Positions 11,621 through 25,328 of a stretch of DNA of 64,000 nt are shown one piece after another. Origin of the DNA: Phlebopus portentosus (lineage: Eukaryota > Basidiomycota > Agaricomycetes > Boletales > Boletinellaceae); NCBI GenBank assembly GCA_037892935.1, contig JAYXKI010000003.1, forward strand, positions 2,108,001-2,172,000, in the 5' to 3' direction. The notes beneath the pieces are model-generated. The model was not told the origin of the DNA. It was given only the letters and a program-made list of their open reading frames with translations, and did no database searches. Position 1 is the first letter of the stretch, and each line of letters starts with the position of its first letter. The position numbers and the translations under genes are program-made.

Positions 11621-12452
11621 TCTTGATCAATATATGACATGTATGTTAACACATCTGGTCATTCATGCAAAGTTTTCGAACCTTTCGCCTGTAGTGCCTT
11701 CGTAAATCTTTTGATGTCTCGACTTACTTCCAAGATATGCTCCATAGAAGTTTCTCTGCATATACACGATAAGATATTATCTCAATTTTCATCGGAATGA
11801 GACTGACAGCGTTGAGTGCAAGAGCCCTGGTTGTTCTCATGGCTCCGAGTCGAGATACGCGAGATAACGCCTGCCTGAACAATTGTGACAACATACAGTG
11901 ACAAACGCGTTTGAACAAAAAAACGTGACGAGGCATTTTTTTCAAAAATGAGAATACACAATTTCCATTCGCTACGCTGATCTCAAACCATTACGAGACG
12001 GTTAGAAAATCTGCAGCCCACGTCATTGTAGAACAAACGCAGCTAATTCAGGAATTGGGTATTCCAAGCAGTCCAACATGAAGCGAGGCGACGAAAAATA
12101 ACAAGGGTATACAATTGTAACAATACCAAGAAAGAAAACTGACCAAAGGGCTAGACAACCATAAAATAGTCCAAGGACGCTGGACCAACAGATGTGAGAT
12201 ATGGCTGCACTAAAATAACCACATGGAGCATGGCGGAGAATTGAAAAATATATCCCACATGAGAACAGACCACCACGCTCCACCAGGGATCTGGATAGGT
12301 CAGGAGTACAGGAAAGAGCTTGCGAAACAACAAGGGGCTGGCGGTACTTTGCTGACCTGGAAAGTCCAAAAGTTCCAAGTAAATGAATCTATCGATATCT
12401 CGAATAGTCAGAAGTTCTGCCTACCATTTATTTATAAATAAGAATATCCCAG
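11621..12452. other. Stretch without a supported gene, upstream of ALDH
   Basis: Contains the promoter side of the aldehyde dehydrogenase, possibly its missing first exon, and the 3' flank of the surface-protein gene. Only short, composition-driven open frames are present (for example minus 11724-11945 and 12023-12283). Confidence 0.4.
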
Positions 12453-13750
12453 TTAATAAGCCGTGCCTGGTACACGGGTCGCAGAAGCGTAGTAGTGGCT
12501 ATCATCATGCGGAACGATATGCATAGACTGATTTTCATCAACGGCAGGTTCAGCGTAAGCAGCGTCGTTGTTCCAATTCATCTCGTTGCGTAAACCAGAG
12601 CTCTGCATTGGGGGCTTGCGCTGCTCAGTTGCCGATCGGAAGGCTCCATAACCAGCGTGATTACTGGCTACCGAAGTTCGGTCTGCCGCAGTTGGTGGCA
12701 CGCCGTAGCCATAGTCAGCGTGGTTGTAATCCATATTCTCCGCATGAGCACCGGCATGGGATACAGCATTAGCAGACAAGCTGGTCATATCTGAGGCGAA
12801 ATAATCGTCATTGCCACAGGAGGTACCGCCAACATCATTACCCGACGAATATTCTTTATATTCCGTATCAAAGATGTCGAGGTCCTCGCTACGCTTTCTC
12901 TTGCGGATGAACACGACAATCGCACAGATAAGGCCGATAGCGATAATGCCAACAGCAGTGAATGTTCCTGCCATGGCACCCTTGTTCGAGAGGAAACCAT
13001 TACTTGCTGCCGATTCGGTGCTCGAAGCTTCGGCGCTTGTCGGTACAGAAGACGTTGCTGATGAGCTGCTCGAGACTCTGAGGGTATTGCTGCTAGCGGT
13101 GACAACTGCGGTGGCGGTGGAAGTAGGAACTGTTGTGACCTGTGATGTCGTCCTAGAGCTTGATGAGAGGGTACTTGATCTAAATGGCAGTTATAAGTCG
13201 CTAGGGCTATGTTATTGCAAACTAGAAATTATACATACGATGTCTGAGAGCTCGACGAGCTTGTGGTGCTCAAGCTCGTCGAGCTCGTTGGCGTAGATGA
13301 AAACGTGCTCGAGGAAGATGTGCTTGATGGTATGAATTCGGAAGAACTCGACGTAATTGTCGAAGACGATGAGGAGCTTGTTGAGATGCTCGAAGACGAC
13401 GACGACGATGTCGTGGTTGGAGGGCCAAAAGATGTAGATGAAGAGGTAGTCTCCGTTGACGAAGTAGCAGAGGTGGTAGATGTCCCCTCCGTAGTCGAGG
13501 ACGGGAGCACGCTCTGAGATGAACCGTCGGGGCCATTTCCTTCCCCTTCATCATCCCCACCACCTTGTCCCGGTCCGTTTCCATTTTGCCGAGCCACAAT
13601 GGCACGCTTGACCGCAAATTGTCGAGCATGACGCGCAGCCAGATCAGGTGAAGCGAGGACAGAGCCTTCGACGATGAAGACGAGAAATGAAAGTGATATT
13701 AAGACGAAAAGTGGAAAGACTGTAAGGATGTGACCCATCGGGTTCCGCAT
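12453..13750 (-). CDS. Ser/Thr-rich single-span surface protein (Mid2/WSC-like wall sensor or mucin)
   Basis: Two exons, 13239-13750 and 12453-13179. The start is ATG 13750 (MRNPMGH), which opens directly into a signal peptide (LTVFPLFVLISLSFLVFIVEG). A region of about 150 residues that is mostly Ser and Thr follows, expected to be O-mannosylated and extended through the wall. One membrane helix (AGTFTAVGIIAIGLICAIVVF) follows, then an RKRKR stop-transfer signal and a tail of about 150 residues rich in Asn, Tyr and Ala. This architecture is that of fungal wall-integrity sensors, but no WSC or other named ligand domain is visible, so the sensing role is inference. An in-frame Met at 13816 would precede the signal peptide and is less likely. 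Confidence 0.8.
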
Positions 13751-15594
13751 CGTCGAAAAAATGGAACAAAGGAATGGCTGAGCAGTTGAGCTCGTCGTCG
13801 AAGAGTTATCAAGCAAAGAGGGAGACCGAGAGCTGAGTCGAGTCCCATTTGATGGTCGTCGCTTCCCCTCATAGCGTGAGAAAATTTCCTCGACCGGCGC
13901 GTCCCGGCCTCGAGGTCAGTCTCTTGTCATTGTCGCATTACCCCGCGCGGCAACGGCGAATGTACAATGCCTTGCTATTGCTTAGACCAGCCGCTTCACC
14001 ATCGGGCTTCCCGGAATTCAGGATGCCAATAGCTTCAACTTGCTTGTGCAATCCTGTTGTTCGTTCTAATGCGTGTCTTCCACGGTTCATGTTGGTCGTT
14101 GTCTTTCGTCATCTATCTCCTTTCTCGCCTCATTCCGGACGTATCAACGCGCTTTCTTATATGTCTTCGCTACTGTCCGACGGAGCTACGCATTGTGAAG
14201 ACGTATGGGGAAAGTCATACCAACCGACACTTGTCAGTTGAGGTGTCGTTCGTGACGACCAAGTGCTTGTCTCGAGGGCCGCTGAATGCATTGGCGTGTT
14301 GGGCTTAGCTTTGTACAGAACGCTGCTTTCGTCATAGCTCGCCAAAGCGTACCTCGCCCTGGCACTTGCAGCCTGAAGCCATTTACCATGATTTTGCGAA
14401 CGTTCCATTGAGGTGTGGATCACGCAATGCCTCCCGAATACTACTTCTCGTTCGGGGCTCGTTTCCGGCCTCTATCTCACCACAGCCCTAATTCTTCGGA
14501 TGACTGCAATGGTTATTCCATACATACGTGCTTTGGAACTTAGCCATCTAATCCCACAGTCCTTGGCGAATTGAGTTATGGCTGCGAAGTCATTACATGA
14601 TTGCAGTTCTATGTGACACCTTCTGCCGGGAATGTAAAGCGTAAGCCGTCCGTTGGATCACAACTGAAATAACATCGTGAATGAGCTCCGAGTCGGATAC
14701 TTTTCGCAGGTTATTCTGGGAAGGTGTGTTCCTTACTTTTGCTGACATTCTGATAACACGAGAGAATTTCAGTGTACGAACCTTGGGATTGGAAACTTGT
14801 AATCATCGAAAGATTGCGATACTGGTGAAGTAATCCCCGTTCTGAGACTATAAACATACTGAATTTCTCATGTAATAATACACAAGTCTTCTCAGCTCGG
14901 AAGATACATTGGTCCTTTATCGGTAGAAGCGGCTAGCGCAACCCCAGTGGAGGCTCCGAAGGGATTTAATTCTGGATAACCCACATGTATGTGTGAAAAA
15001 TTCCGAGTGGTACTTCGTTCCTTTGTTCTATTTCTGTAATTACCGTCCTCCTCTGATTATTTTGGGTCCGATAGTTCACACTTTGATGCTTTTGCAGGGT
15101 CGTATACGGATAAAGAATTATAAAGTGCATGCAGAGTTTATGATGCCTTAGACTGGTCAGACGAGCAACCACAAGATGGCGTAAGTTATGCAGTCGTCTC
15201 CGTTTTCTTCGGGAAGTGTATTGTCCACTTTCTACTGTTTGCTCAAATTACGTACGTCTCAGGCATACTTATCCGATAAAGTTCGTTCCGATGGAGTCTG
15301 CCCAAGGTAACGGCATTCGGTACATGAGCAAGGTGGCATGGGACGGAGATCTCAAAGCCAAGATCGCAATTGGGTCCCTGGTCTGATGGTAAATGGTCGC
15401 GCCGTTAGGTGGGCCGTGAGCCATCATGCGCACCGCTTACAGAAAGTTACCGTAAAATGATGCGGGATGATCACGAGTCCCCCAGAGCTTACATCTAAAA
15501 AGTGCGGGGTACGGAAGTATAATTTCGACACATCGCTGCCTTTCAGCAGCCCCTTTCGGTGGAAGTCATCTCCTGTGTCTTCGGTAGTCTAACA
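13751..15594. other. 1.8 kb without a supported gene
   Basis: Divergent intergenic region between the surface-protein gene and the MFS transporter. The longest open frames (plus 13849-14241, minus 14157-14423) lack family motifs or splice-linked partners. No tRNA, repeat array or element ends recognised. Confidence 0.45.
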
Positions 15595-18189
15595 ATGGTC
15601 CCTCCATCAGAGAAACATGATCGCGAAGTCTCAATAACGGAGGACGTAGAACTCGTGGATGACGATCGCTCAGAGGACTACCGCATGATGTCGCGTAAGA
15701 TCCTAATGAAACTTGACCTGCAGGTTCTTCCTCCCTTGGCATTAGTGAGTTGACTTACCAGAGTCGACGATGGAGTCCGATTATTTATATTATTGAAGCT
15801 ATGGCTTGCAAACTTCATTGATAGGACGAACATAGGCAATGCAAGGTACGAAATCATTCGTGCTACAATCACTTTAGCCTGATTTTGCGCAGGATAGCAG
15901 GACTAGAGAAGGACACCCATCTTCATGGAAATCAATTCAACACCGCCCTTGCAGGTTCGTGATTCTGTGCGATCCACAAGTGAACCTCTCTAATGACGGT
16001 CTGACAGTCTTTTATGTTTCGTATGTGCTTTACATGTTCCCGTTATTCTGTGACTCATAGTCTCTTAAGATACATCGCATCAGAGCTACGTGAGTTATTA
16101 TCCTGTTGACTTGTACTTGTGAACCAAACGTCCTGCCACAGCATCGAACTGGATTTTGAAGCGCATGAAACCGAATCGCTGGCTCCCCTTCATTGTCACT
16201 GCTTGGGGTATTGTGACCACATTGAGTGGACTCGTTCAGAACTTCGGTGGGCTCGTCGCCATCAGGATTATGTTAGGACTATGTGAGGGCGGCTTGCTAC
16301 CGGGGATCGTGAGGACATTTCATTTCTCTCTTCCGATTGCCGTAATGTTGCTTTAGATTCTATATCTCAGCACTATCTACAAGAAGCATGAGCTACAGCT
16401 GAGGTTTGTGATGATTTATTGATGATAATTTTATCGACTTACTCGAAGCAGAGTTGGTGTCTTCTATGCATCGGGTAGGTTCATAAAGCTTCGCGTGTGA
16501 GCGAATGATTTGATCTCAATATCATTCAGCATCTTTGTCCGGAGCTTTCGGAGGTAATGTGCATGATTTGTGACGATAGATCGGGTAGCTCATGATCTAT
16601 ATATAGGTTTGCTCGCCACCGCAATCATTAAAATGGAGGGCGTGGGTGGCATGGCTGGCTGGCAATGGATATTTATACTTGAAGGATTAGTGACGATCCT
16701 TTTCGGGATTCTCGCAGCCGTACTGCTTCCGGCAGACATTCAATCTAGCAGATTACTGACTCCGGAAGAAAGGGCCTTCGCATGTATGTTACCATTTTCC
16801 CTCGGCTGCTTAGTTTAACGGCTTCTGTTAGTACGGCGTTTCCGAAAAGGCAACGTAGCGGCTTCTCATGTACCCTTGTCCGAGGCAGCGCGGAAGATTC
16901 GAGAAGAAAAGGCCGAGACGCAGGGGGTTGGAAGACAGAAGGCCGGTCGTGCAAGTCAGGAAGAAATCTTCCAGGAAGACGAACAATTTGAATGGGGAGA
17001 AATCATTCGAGGTAGTATATACCATTATTCGTTATTGCATTACTAACGTACATTCTCCAGGCTGTAAGGATATCCAGACTTGGCTGACAGGCATTGGGTA
17101 TTTGGGCCTTATCGTCAGCTTATATTCTTACTCGCTTTTCTTGTAGGAGTTTTCTCACCTGTTCAAGCGCTCGGAATGCTGACATTGGTATGCCAAAAAT
17201 AGACCGACTATTATTGCTGGACTCGGATATTCCGGCGGTGCCGCACAACTACATACGGTCCCACCATACGTTCCCGCAGTTGTCTTAACAGGTGATTTCT
17301 TCAGTCCTCTAGAAGTCAAAGTGTTGACATTTATTAAGTTGTCATCGCTTTTCTCGCGGATCGATTGAAATGGAGGGGCCCATTTATCCTCATAATGATG
17401 CCTCTGACTATTGCTGGTAATAACCAGTGTTCTTCATCCAGCAATGTCATGAGTATTCAAAAAAATTCCGAACTATAGGTTACATCTTGGCTATCAAGGC
17501 GGAGACAAACGATGCCCGTTATGCAGCCGTTTTCCTCATGGCAGCTGGAGTGTGAGTGCGCTTCCTTGGATGCAAAGCCTATCTGATTTGCCTGTCTTCA
17601 GTTACCCTTCCGCGCCTTGCATCCTATCTATTCTTCCCAATAATTCGAGCGGTCATTACAAAAAGGCAACAACTACGTGTGTATTCCAGCTGACGAGCAT
17701 CTATTGTCTACCTAATCTTTAACAAATTCTGCAGTGCGCTGCAGTTAATGATTGCAAACACAGGGTAATGTCAACGCGACGTCAGTGAATGGCAACCTTT
17801 TGACTCGAAATATCATTTAGTGGTTTTATTGCTACCTTCGCGTATACTTCTGGTAAGTGGAAATGAGGCACATCGCATCCTCGCATAATTTAAAATCTAT
17901 TCTTCACCAGATCAAGCTCCCCGGTACATCCGCGGTCATACTATTTCGCTCGCGTTTGTTTGCCTGACTTGGATTGCCGTTGCGGCCAACGTGTATGTTC
18001 CTGAACATCTTTCTGAGTATATAGTGATGCTGATTGATCCCTCTTAGATTATATTGCCTTTGGGAAAATAAGGCTCGTGCGGAAGGCAGGCGTCAAGGAA
18101 ACATTGAGAGATATCAGGAACTATGGGATTCAGGGAAGACTCGTGCTCCAATTGGCGACCGTAGCCCAGATTTCCGGTTTACTCTGTAA
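15595..18189 (+). CDS. MFS transporter, allantoate permease / anion:cation symporter family (DAL5/TNA1-like)
   Basis: Proton-coupled plasma-membrane importer of an organic anion such as nicotinate, allantoate or a related acid; substrate not predictable. At least 18 exons, several tiny (16008-16020, 13 nt; 16070-16089, 20 nt; about 16531-16554, 24 nt). Joined product has the family landmarks: DLQVLPPLALLWLANFIDRTNIGNAR in helix 1, LHGNQFNTALAVFYVSYIASELPSN in helix 2, GLCEGGLLPG, GWQWIFILEG after helix 6, then LLPADI and a charged central loop. Further on are PPYVPAVVLT, VVIAFLADR and a C-terminal tail (LYCLWENKARAEGRRQ). All joins keep frame. Start ATG 15595 chosen; an in-frame Met at 15559 is possible. 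Ends convergently with IQGAP, 278 bases apart. Confidence 0.9.
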
Positions 18190-18468
18190 TTCGAGGCGCT
18201 GCATCGCCTCTTTTAATCATCGAATTGCTCGAAAAAATGTCTCCTCGTAAGAATCATCAAGTACAGATACATGAGCCTTGTGCTTATCCATACAGTGCGA
18301 ATATCAGTGTGAACAAAGGAGCGAACAAAATAGTCTAATGAGCACAATAACTGAATCAAAAGGGTGCGAATGAGATGCATCGAGAAATAGAATTACAATG
18401 TGTTACACGTAAAACCTTCGAATGACCGTTAGTCCGTGTCATGAATTAGCGGCGGGAGAGATGGTTGC

Positions 18469-21400
18469 TCACTTCTTATTGATTTGATACAACAGGAGGT
18501 TGAGATTGAACCTTGCCATGCCGTCGAACAAAGGAAGAGAAACGCGGTTCTCAAACTGAGCCTGTAGGAGTTCCTCCATGCGCACCTCCGTCGATGCTAT
18601 TAGTGCAGACGGTCCGGCTTGGGTGTTATACAATTCTATGTCGAAGGTACCCGCTTTGTTGGACGACAGAACGACATCGATGCGATCAAACTGTCGAGGC
18701 GAATACTGATCAATCGACAGAAGAATGCCTTTCTCGTACAAGTAATGGGCACTGTATTTGAATGACCCGAATTGCGCCGACTTGCCAGATCTTTGCATTT
18801 CGCGCAGATGGAAAAACTGCTTTGTGAAAGGCATGACAAATCGCTTTTTGCTATTCAGGCATGCATATTAGTGTTCCGATCCAGTAATACAGGGCTTTCA
18901 AGCGCACCTTTTTCCTTTTTGCATTGTGTTCATTGCCGCTTCAACGTAGTCATTGTAACTCTTGATCTGTTCTTCGTAGTATTTCTTGCGTTCAGACAGT
19001 TGCCGCAATGCTTCGTTCATGCTGTCGAGCTCCTGTTGCCTTTGTAACCTCTTTCGATGTTTGCTACGCACGTCTCCAGCAATAGCATTCAGGATTCCCT
19101 GATAGCCATCCTCTCGAGTTACCTTTCCGCGTTTCTCCAATTCCAATAAGAAGTAAATAGCGTGTGCCTTTACTTCTTTAAATGTCAGTCTGACAAGTGC
19201 ATTAGATGATGCTATAGTATGAGATAATAAAGGAGCGTACGATCGAACATCATCCAGCCTGTAAGCAGATTCCGCTCCGGTCGTAGATGGCATTCGACGC
19301 TGTCGTTGTCGCATATGATCGTTCATTAGCTCTCGATCAACTATATCTTCCCAGAACATCTCATGTTCTTCGGAAACAGGCTGCATCAGGCACTCGACAA
19401 GATCCCTTGCAGGCTGTACTCGAAGAATAGCCAGCACTGCACGCTTAGCTTGCACCCAAAGGGCCTTCTCCTCCGCATGCGGATCTATAACATAGCGATC
19501 AATTCAACGTCGACACGACTGTCCTGAGGCTCACCTTTGACGTTGGCAAATCGATTGGTTAATTCCAATGTGATTGCATGATCGCGTGCGGCAATCAATT
19601 CTTCTGTACCCAGGTTCGGGACACCACCTAATTCCGTGAGAATTGTCCTGAGGGTATCTTCTCTCGTCGGAGCTAGGCGATCAAGGTGCTGAGATAATAA
19701 CGAGTGCATCGAATATACTTCATTGGGAGATATATAAATGGGCTTCGGCTGTGTCGCGACATCCAGAAATTCATTGGCATGGAATTGAGCTTCGGCATCC
19801 TGAACATCAGCAACTGGATGAACGTAAGAAACACTACTAGATCTCTCATATTCCTTAAAACCAACCTTCAAACACCCATGTTCTGAGCTGTTTGCTGGCC
19901 TCTGCGACATATTTATCCAGTGGATGAAGGCAGGGATCTTCTTCACCGAACTCTTTACCAGAAGCTATCTGGGTAAGCATTTTCGATATTTGCGCCAAGT
20001 TCTTCCGGGAGGCAATGTCGATTGTATTTGGCACGATATCAAATGTCTCCGGAGCCCTAATTCAGGAGCCCGTCAGACTAGAAAGCACCACGTTTGATCG
20101 ACAACTACTTACACTATTGCAGGATTGATGTATCGGTAAAACACAAGCCTTTGCGAGCGGCACAGCGTACGCCTCATCTCCTTCGTTAGGGAATTTGGAC
20201 TATAAAGGAATATGAGCAAAATGGGACCTGTTGAAAGCGAACTACTTGCTCTGAGGTTCGTAAGTGATTCCCGAGCCAAATACCGCATGCAGTATGGCAC
20301 CTTCTTAGCTGACCCGACAATTGCGTTTACGAAGTCTTTTGATATAGCGTGTAGCTTCTGTAAATCTAGACGAGACTTCGATCACATACCCAAAGTACCC
20401 GCGAATGAAGTCAGGGACTTACTGTGAATGAACACTTTGCGAGTTTCAGGGTCCATGACAGCATCGCGGTAATTGACATCCTTCGATTTACTGCTCTTCA
20501 TCCCCGTCCGCATCTCCTCGATGTTTATTCTGGTTCGATATATCTACAGAAACACTTAGTATTCAGCAAGTAGCAACACAACAGTCCCACCCACTATACA
20601 AGGATCAGTCTCCAAGTCAAGCTTTTCGTCGTTCACAACTCCATCGATGACTGTCCAGATAAGAGGCTGTAAGATGTCTCTGACATACGTCACCTGTTTT
20701 GGCCGGCCATATTGCAATGCAATGGAGAGGTGCATTGGGATCTCCTTCATGTCAGATTCGACAGAGGGGGCGATTGCGACCTCGTTCTTCACGCAATGCT
20801 ACACGTAGTACAGTCAAGAAAGCGTTAAGAAGGAAGCAAACGTTGCGACTCGCCTGAAAGAGCTTGAGTAGCAGGTACTCTTCCCGCTTATCTTGACCAT
20901 AACCAAAGAGTGTTAGAACTACGCGTTCCACCAGCTTTTTATTTTTGTCGGAAATATCGACTTTGGCCAGTTGATGGAAGAGTTTGCCGAGATAGTCCCC
21001 TCGAGTCTGAAGTAAATAGAACAATTGCTGGTACAACTCCAACTTGCGCTTCGATTCATGGTCAAGCGAGCTGGCTCCGGCAAACGGGTCTCCGTGGGCG
21101 GCAAGCACGCTTGCGCGAGTTGTGTGTGCGCCAAAACTGTCATTTCGGCGGCGAGCCTTGACGAGCTCTTCAAAACTCTTCACATTCTGTACGACGAGGG
21201 CGATTTTGACGTCCAGCTCTGACACTTCTGTTTCGAGCGCCTGGTTTGCCCGGATGCTCTCTACGAAGCGTTTCCGCAAACGTTCCACTTCAATCTCGTC
21301 TTCGAAGTCTGCTTCGGAATCATCGAGCAGGTGAACGAAGTTCTTGATTGTGCCAACGTTCACATTACGACCAAGCGTTAGCTGACGATACTGTTCGCGA

Positions 21401-24400
21401 GTCTCCTTTGCACGATACAAAGACTGAATTTTGATGACTTTTCCCAAATTCTCCCGGTAGTACTTCATCTTCTCCGCAAACCTTCGGCGCACGAGTGCGC
21501 CTCTCAGAAGGGCTTGTAAACGAGTCGCCACTGTCTGGTTATTACGAAGATAATCTCTCCACGCAATGAAGTCTCGGCGCAAAAGAGCGCCTCGGGCGGT
21601 AGCCTGCAATCCAACGACATCCGGCATACATATCTCGAGTTTCTTGCTTTGCTCTTGGTGCCTCTTTCTGACAAGGGCAGCCCGTGCCAATGATTGCAGA
21701 GAACCAACGGCAATAATGACCTTAGCTTCCCCGAGAGCTTTACTTAACGCTTTGTGTTGTTGACGCGCCAATCCAGCCCGAGCGATAGCTTGGATGGAAA
21801 CGATAGACGAAGTTGCATGCCTTAGGTTGCGGATGAGATTAAGAAGTCGTCTTCGAGCAAGGAAACTCCGAGCAGCAGACTGGATACGGACGACTACATC
21901 TGTGGCGTCGTCCAGTTTCGCCAACTGTGCGCCCACTCTCCAGCGCACAAGCATACCGCGGACATGAGACTGAAGTTGGACAAGTTCTTTTTCCACGCCC
22001 TTTAGTGCCCATAGACGTTCCGCTACTTTGCGTCGTACAAGCACGGTTCGAGCAGTTGTCTGAAGCCCAACGACACCCTGCATAGTCGCCGTCTTCCCAA
22101 GAGTCTTTTGCATCTGCTGACGGCCCCTCTTGACAAGCCTGGCACGAGCAACAGTCTGGAGCTTGAGGACAGAAACCTTGCTCTTCGCTAGTGCGCCCTT
22201 CAAGCGGGCAAATCGACGACGCTGCAATACCCCACGTGATTGAGCTTGCACTTTGACAATGTAATTCCTCAAAGCCTGAAGATGTATGCATCGTTGATGC
22301 CAGGCACGCCGAGCAAGAACACCACGCGCAACTGCCTGAAGAGCCAAGATCCAGGGCGCAAGATTCGCTTGCCGTTTTCGTATCTCCGTGACAAGTTTGC
22401 GAGTGGCGAGGCCGCGACATCGAGCCTGGAGTTTGACAATGTACCGTTCTGCAAGCTGGATGCGGGTACGATGTGTTGCTTGTTCTTTTCGTATCAAGAA
22501 TCCACGTAACGTCGATTGCAGACTAATGATGGAATCTTCACATTCAAGAAGCTCTCGGTCGCGACCTAGGGCCGTTCGTATCAATCATATAGGTTGGCTG
22601 AACATTATCAGATTACTTACGTTCTTCTTCTGTCTCTATCTCTGGCTCGGGTTCTTCATTGATCTCTTTAGCAAGCTCACGCCCGACGTTACTGAAATTC
22701 GGCATTGGAACACCAGCATCCTTCAAACCTTTCTCTGTACGCTGCAGTTGATCGTCGGAGAATTTGAGCTGTCCAACAAGATTTCCTATACGCTCCGCCA
22801 GACCTTGGCGAGCAAGGAGATGACTATTGTACAATGTCAATATGGAAAACTATGAATGCGATAGGGAAGTAGCTTTCCTCAGAGCATGTATGCAGTAAAT
22901 CACCTTTGGAATGTTTCGTTTATTATAAAGATCAGTGGTCTCGAAAATAAAGCACTGGGAGAATCGATTGAATAATATGGCAACCAAGGTTTTTGAGAAC
23001 ATACCTCCGGTAGGCCAACGGAACGAACAAAATAGAAGAAGTGGTTAATATTATCGGTCTGCCGATAATCCAATTTTGGTGACTGAAAGACTGTCGGTAA
23101 GACCTCAACAATGTCGAACCCTACTCTGACCTACCTCAAAGATTCTCTTAACAATCGCTTCGCCCAAGAAGGCCCGAGAGAGTTTTGCAAGGACGACTCC
23201 GTTCCGTAAGCTTTCCTCCATCTCGACGATACCAAAACCGAGCTCTTCGCGGAGACAACCCTCAATCCACTGCTGCGCCTCTCCAACGTGACAAAGATAT
23301 TCATATGCACGTAAAAGATGCCGCTGTTGGTCTGCCCAAAGGCCGCCACGTATGCCAAGTCGAGATGAAGGAAGAGGCATCGGAGAGCCGAATGGCGTTT
23401 CTGCAGGCGCAAGCACGTCACGAGAGAGACGCTTGCGTCCAGGTACTCCTGCAACATCGTCGGCAGAATGAGGAACGGTATCAGCAGTGTGGGGTACTGC
23501 ATACGATTCGTGCTCCCGACTATAGGCATCTCCTTTCTTCGGCGTCGGAGATCTGCCTTCCATCTCAAGCCTCCATTCTCGCAATCGCTTCTCGCGTCGT
23601 TCCAGCCTGCTCAACTGGGAGCTCATCCCGGATGATTTCTCAGACAGAGATGCAGGGGAGGGCTTATCGGGAGTCCGTGCAGGTTCTGACTGTAATATTG
23701 ACTCCGGTAGAAGCTGACGTTCTGGTTCTGGTTCTGGTTCATCGTATGCATCACCACTTGCAATGCGTGGCAGATGACGGCCTAGTTTACGTCCGACCGT
23801 TAGGCCATCACCGTACAGGCCTGCTTTCTTGTTTGCCATATAAGCGCTTCGATAGGGCGTCGGAGACATTACCGAAGGTGAATTTGCGAATGTCGAAGGA
23901 GCAGGGGGTGGAGGGCGATATGCACGTTCCGGTGCCTTTGTGTTAGGAGAAACATCATTCGAGGCAGGAGATGAAGGGCGAAGAAAAGGCGAGTCCTTAA
24001 CAGAATTCCTTCTAGGGAGAACTATAGGCTCTGGTGCATCAGACCTGCCTGGGGATGGTGGAGAACGGGAGGCTTCTTGCTTAGATGAGAGGAAGGATGT
24101 CTTTCTTCTGATATCAAAGGCGTCTTGCCTGGAGGCTTTATCCGATGAACTCGGAATCGCGGATGAAGTTCTAGCAAATTTGTCGGTGGGCGTCCCACGT
24201 AAACTATCTGGAGTGGAAGAACGAGAAAATCTGTCCGAAGAGGGCGAAGCTGAAAAGTCCTGCTTTGACAGTGCCGAACTGCGAGAAGTGCCATACAAAG
24301 ACGTCGCACGCACTCGCCTAGGGCCGTCTTCGGTAGAAGGAAGAATTGCCTCTGAACGTTCGGGAATTGTGGTAGTCCTTGACTCTCTCATGATTGAATC

Positions 24401-25111
24401 AAAATCGACCGACCGTCTCAATCGCGAGCTTGAGCCATTAAGCCCACTAAACACATCGGAACTCTCTCCCGCTTCCACACCAGCGTTGAATTTCTGGCGG
24501 ACCGACGCGACGGAAGGTCCAGAAACAGGAAAGCGTATGCGATTCGTGGGTGTGCCGGATGCAGAGGAGAAAGACAGGGGTTCAGGCGAGACCACACTTA
24601 TTCCTGTTGAATTCGGAGACAAAGGTGATGCAACTATTGGTTCAGGCATAGTATGACGCTTGACGAGTGAGGGAGGTGTCGAAGGTTCTGTCCTGGTCAT
24701 GTTGAACGTGGTTCTAGATGACGCTTGAGATGGTGACGGACGAGTATCGGTTGTCCTTTCATCTCCAAGAGGCGAAGATGGAGCAGTTGACTGCAAATCG
24801 TCCGTGCTGAAGCTGGTACGCGATGGACTTGGGCTGCTAAGCGCTGCCTCGGCGCGTGCGCGTTCCTCCCATTTCCCGCGCACGGATTCAACGCTTGTGC
24901 CAACACGATGGGAAGGCTTCCATCGCCTACTACCCGAGTTGTTCGATGGAAGAACACCACTCTTTGGAAGACCAAAGTTCGAACGCGACCCCGACGAGGT
25001 GCGCTCCAGGATCCGAGTTTGGTATGCAAAAGGTTCGGAGCCATGACGCGATGCCGAAGATGTTGTGGATGAGACCGAGTCCGCACGATTGATTCGCGAC
25101 GTCGAGTCCAT
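18469..25111 (-). CDS. IQGAP family scaffold (Rng2/Iqg1 type) with CH, IQ and RasGAP-related domains
   Basis: Scaffold that links actin, calmodulin-type light chains and small GTPases at the cytokinetic ring. Start MDSTSRINR at 25111. About 590 Ser/Pro-rich, disordered residues precede a calponin-homology domain (WADQQRHLLRAYEYL... to LYNKRNIPKVIYCIHAL) that spans several exons down to about 22.8 kb. A large exon (about 20.8-22.6 kb) carries a long array of IQ motifs, each around LQ..ARG.L.RR. The RasGAP-related domain follows (LLLKLFQ, MPYCMRYLARESLTNLR, YRYINPAIV), then the RasGAP C-terminal domain with a coiled coil, ending LYQINKK at 18469. Well above 1,700 residues, in line with fungal IQGAPs. 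The usual arginine finger of active GAPs is not expected here. Confidence 0.93.
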
Positions 25112-25328
25112 TGCGCACGGGTCGGACGCCGATAGCGTCTAATAGTCTGCACTGTTTGGCAACGTCGTCGACAACAATGTTAGTGTCAATGAACGCGTGC
25201 CGACGTAATAGGGGGAACGGTGTCATACTAGAAAGGCAATACCGACTCGGTATAATGATCTTACATAAGCGCATACACTGACGGAATCCCGGCTCAAAAA
25301 AATTCGGACTGACACTTGCCAGGTCACC

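Noticed and set aside
13263..13517. Acidic open frame antisense to the Ser-rich surface protein
   Set aside because: It is the reverse complement of TCG/TCT/TCC serine codons, which reads as Asp/Glu/Val. Low-complexity mirror image, not a gene.
13849..14423. Open frames of 130 (plus) and 88 (minus) codons upstream of the surface-protein gene
   Set aside because: Overlap each other on opposite strands, with no family features and no flanking exons.
23185..24656. Two long plus-strand open frames (about 240-250 codons) opposite the IQGAP leader
   Set aside because: They lie fully inside the disordered N-terminal exon of IQGAP, have no motifs, and owe their length to the biased composition of the real frame.
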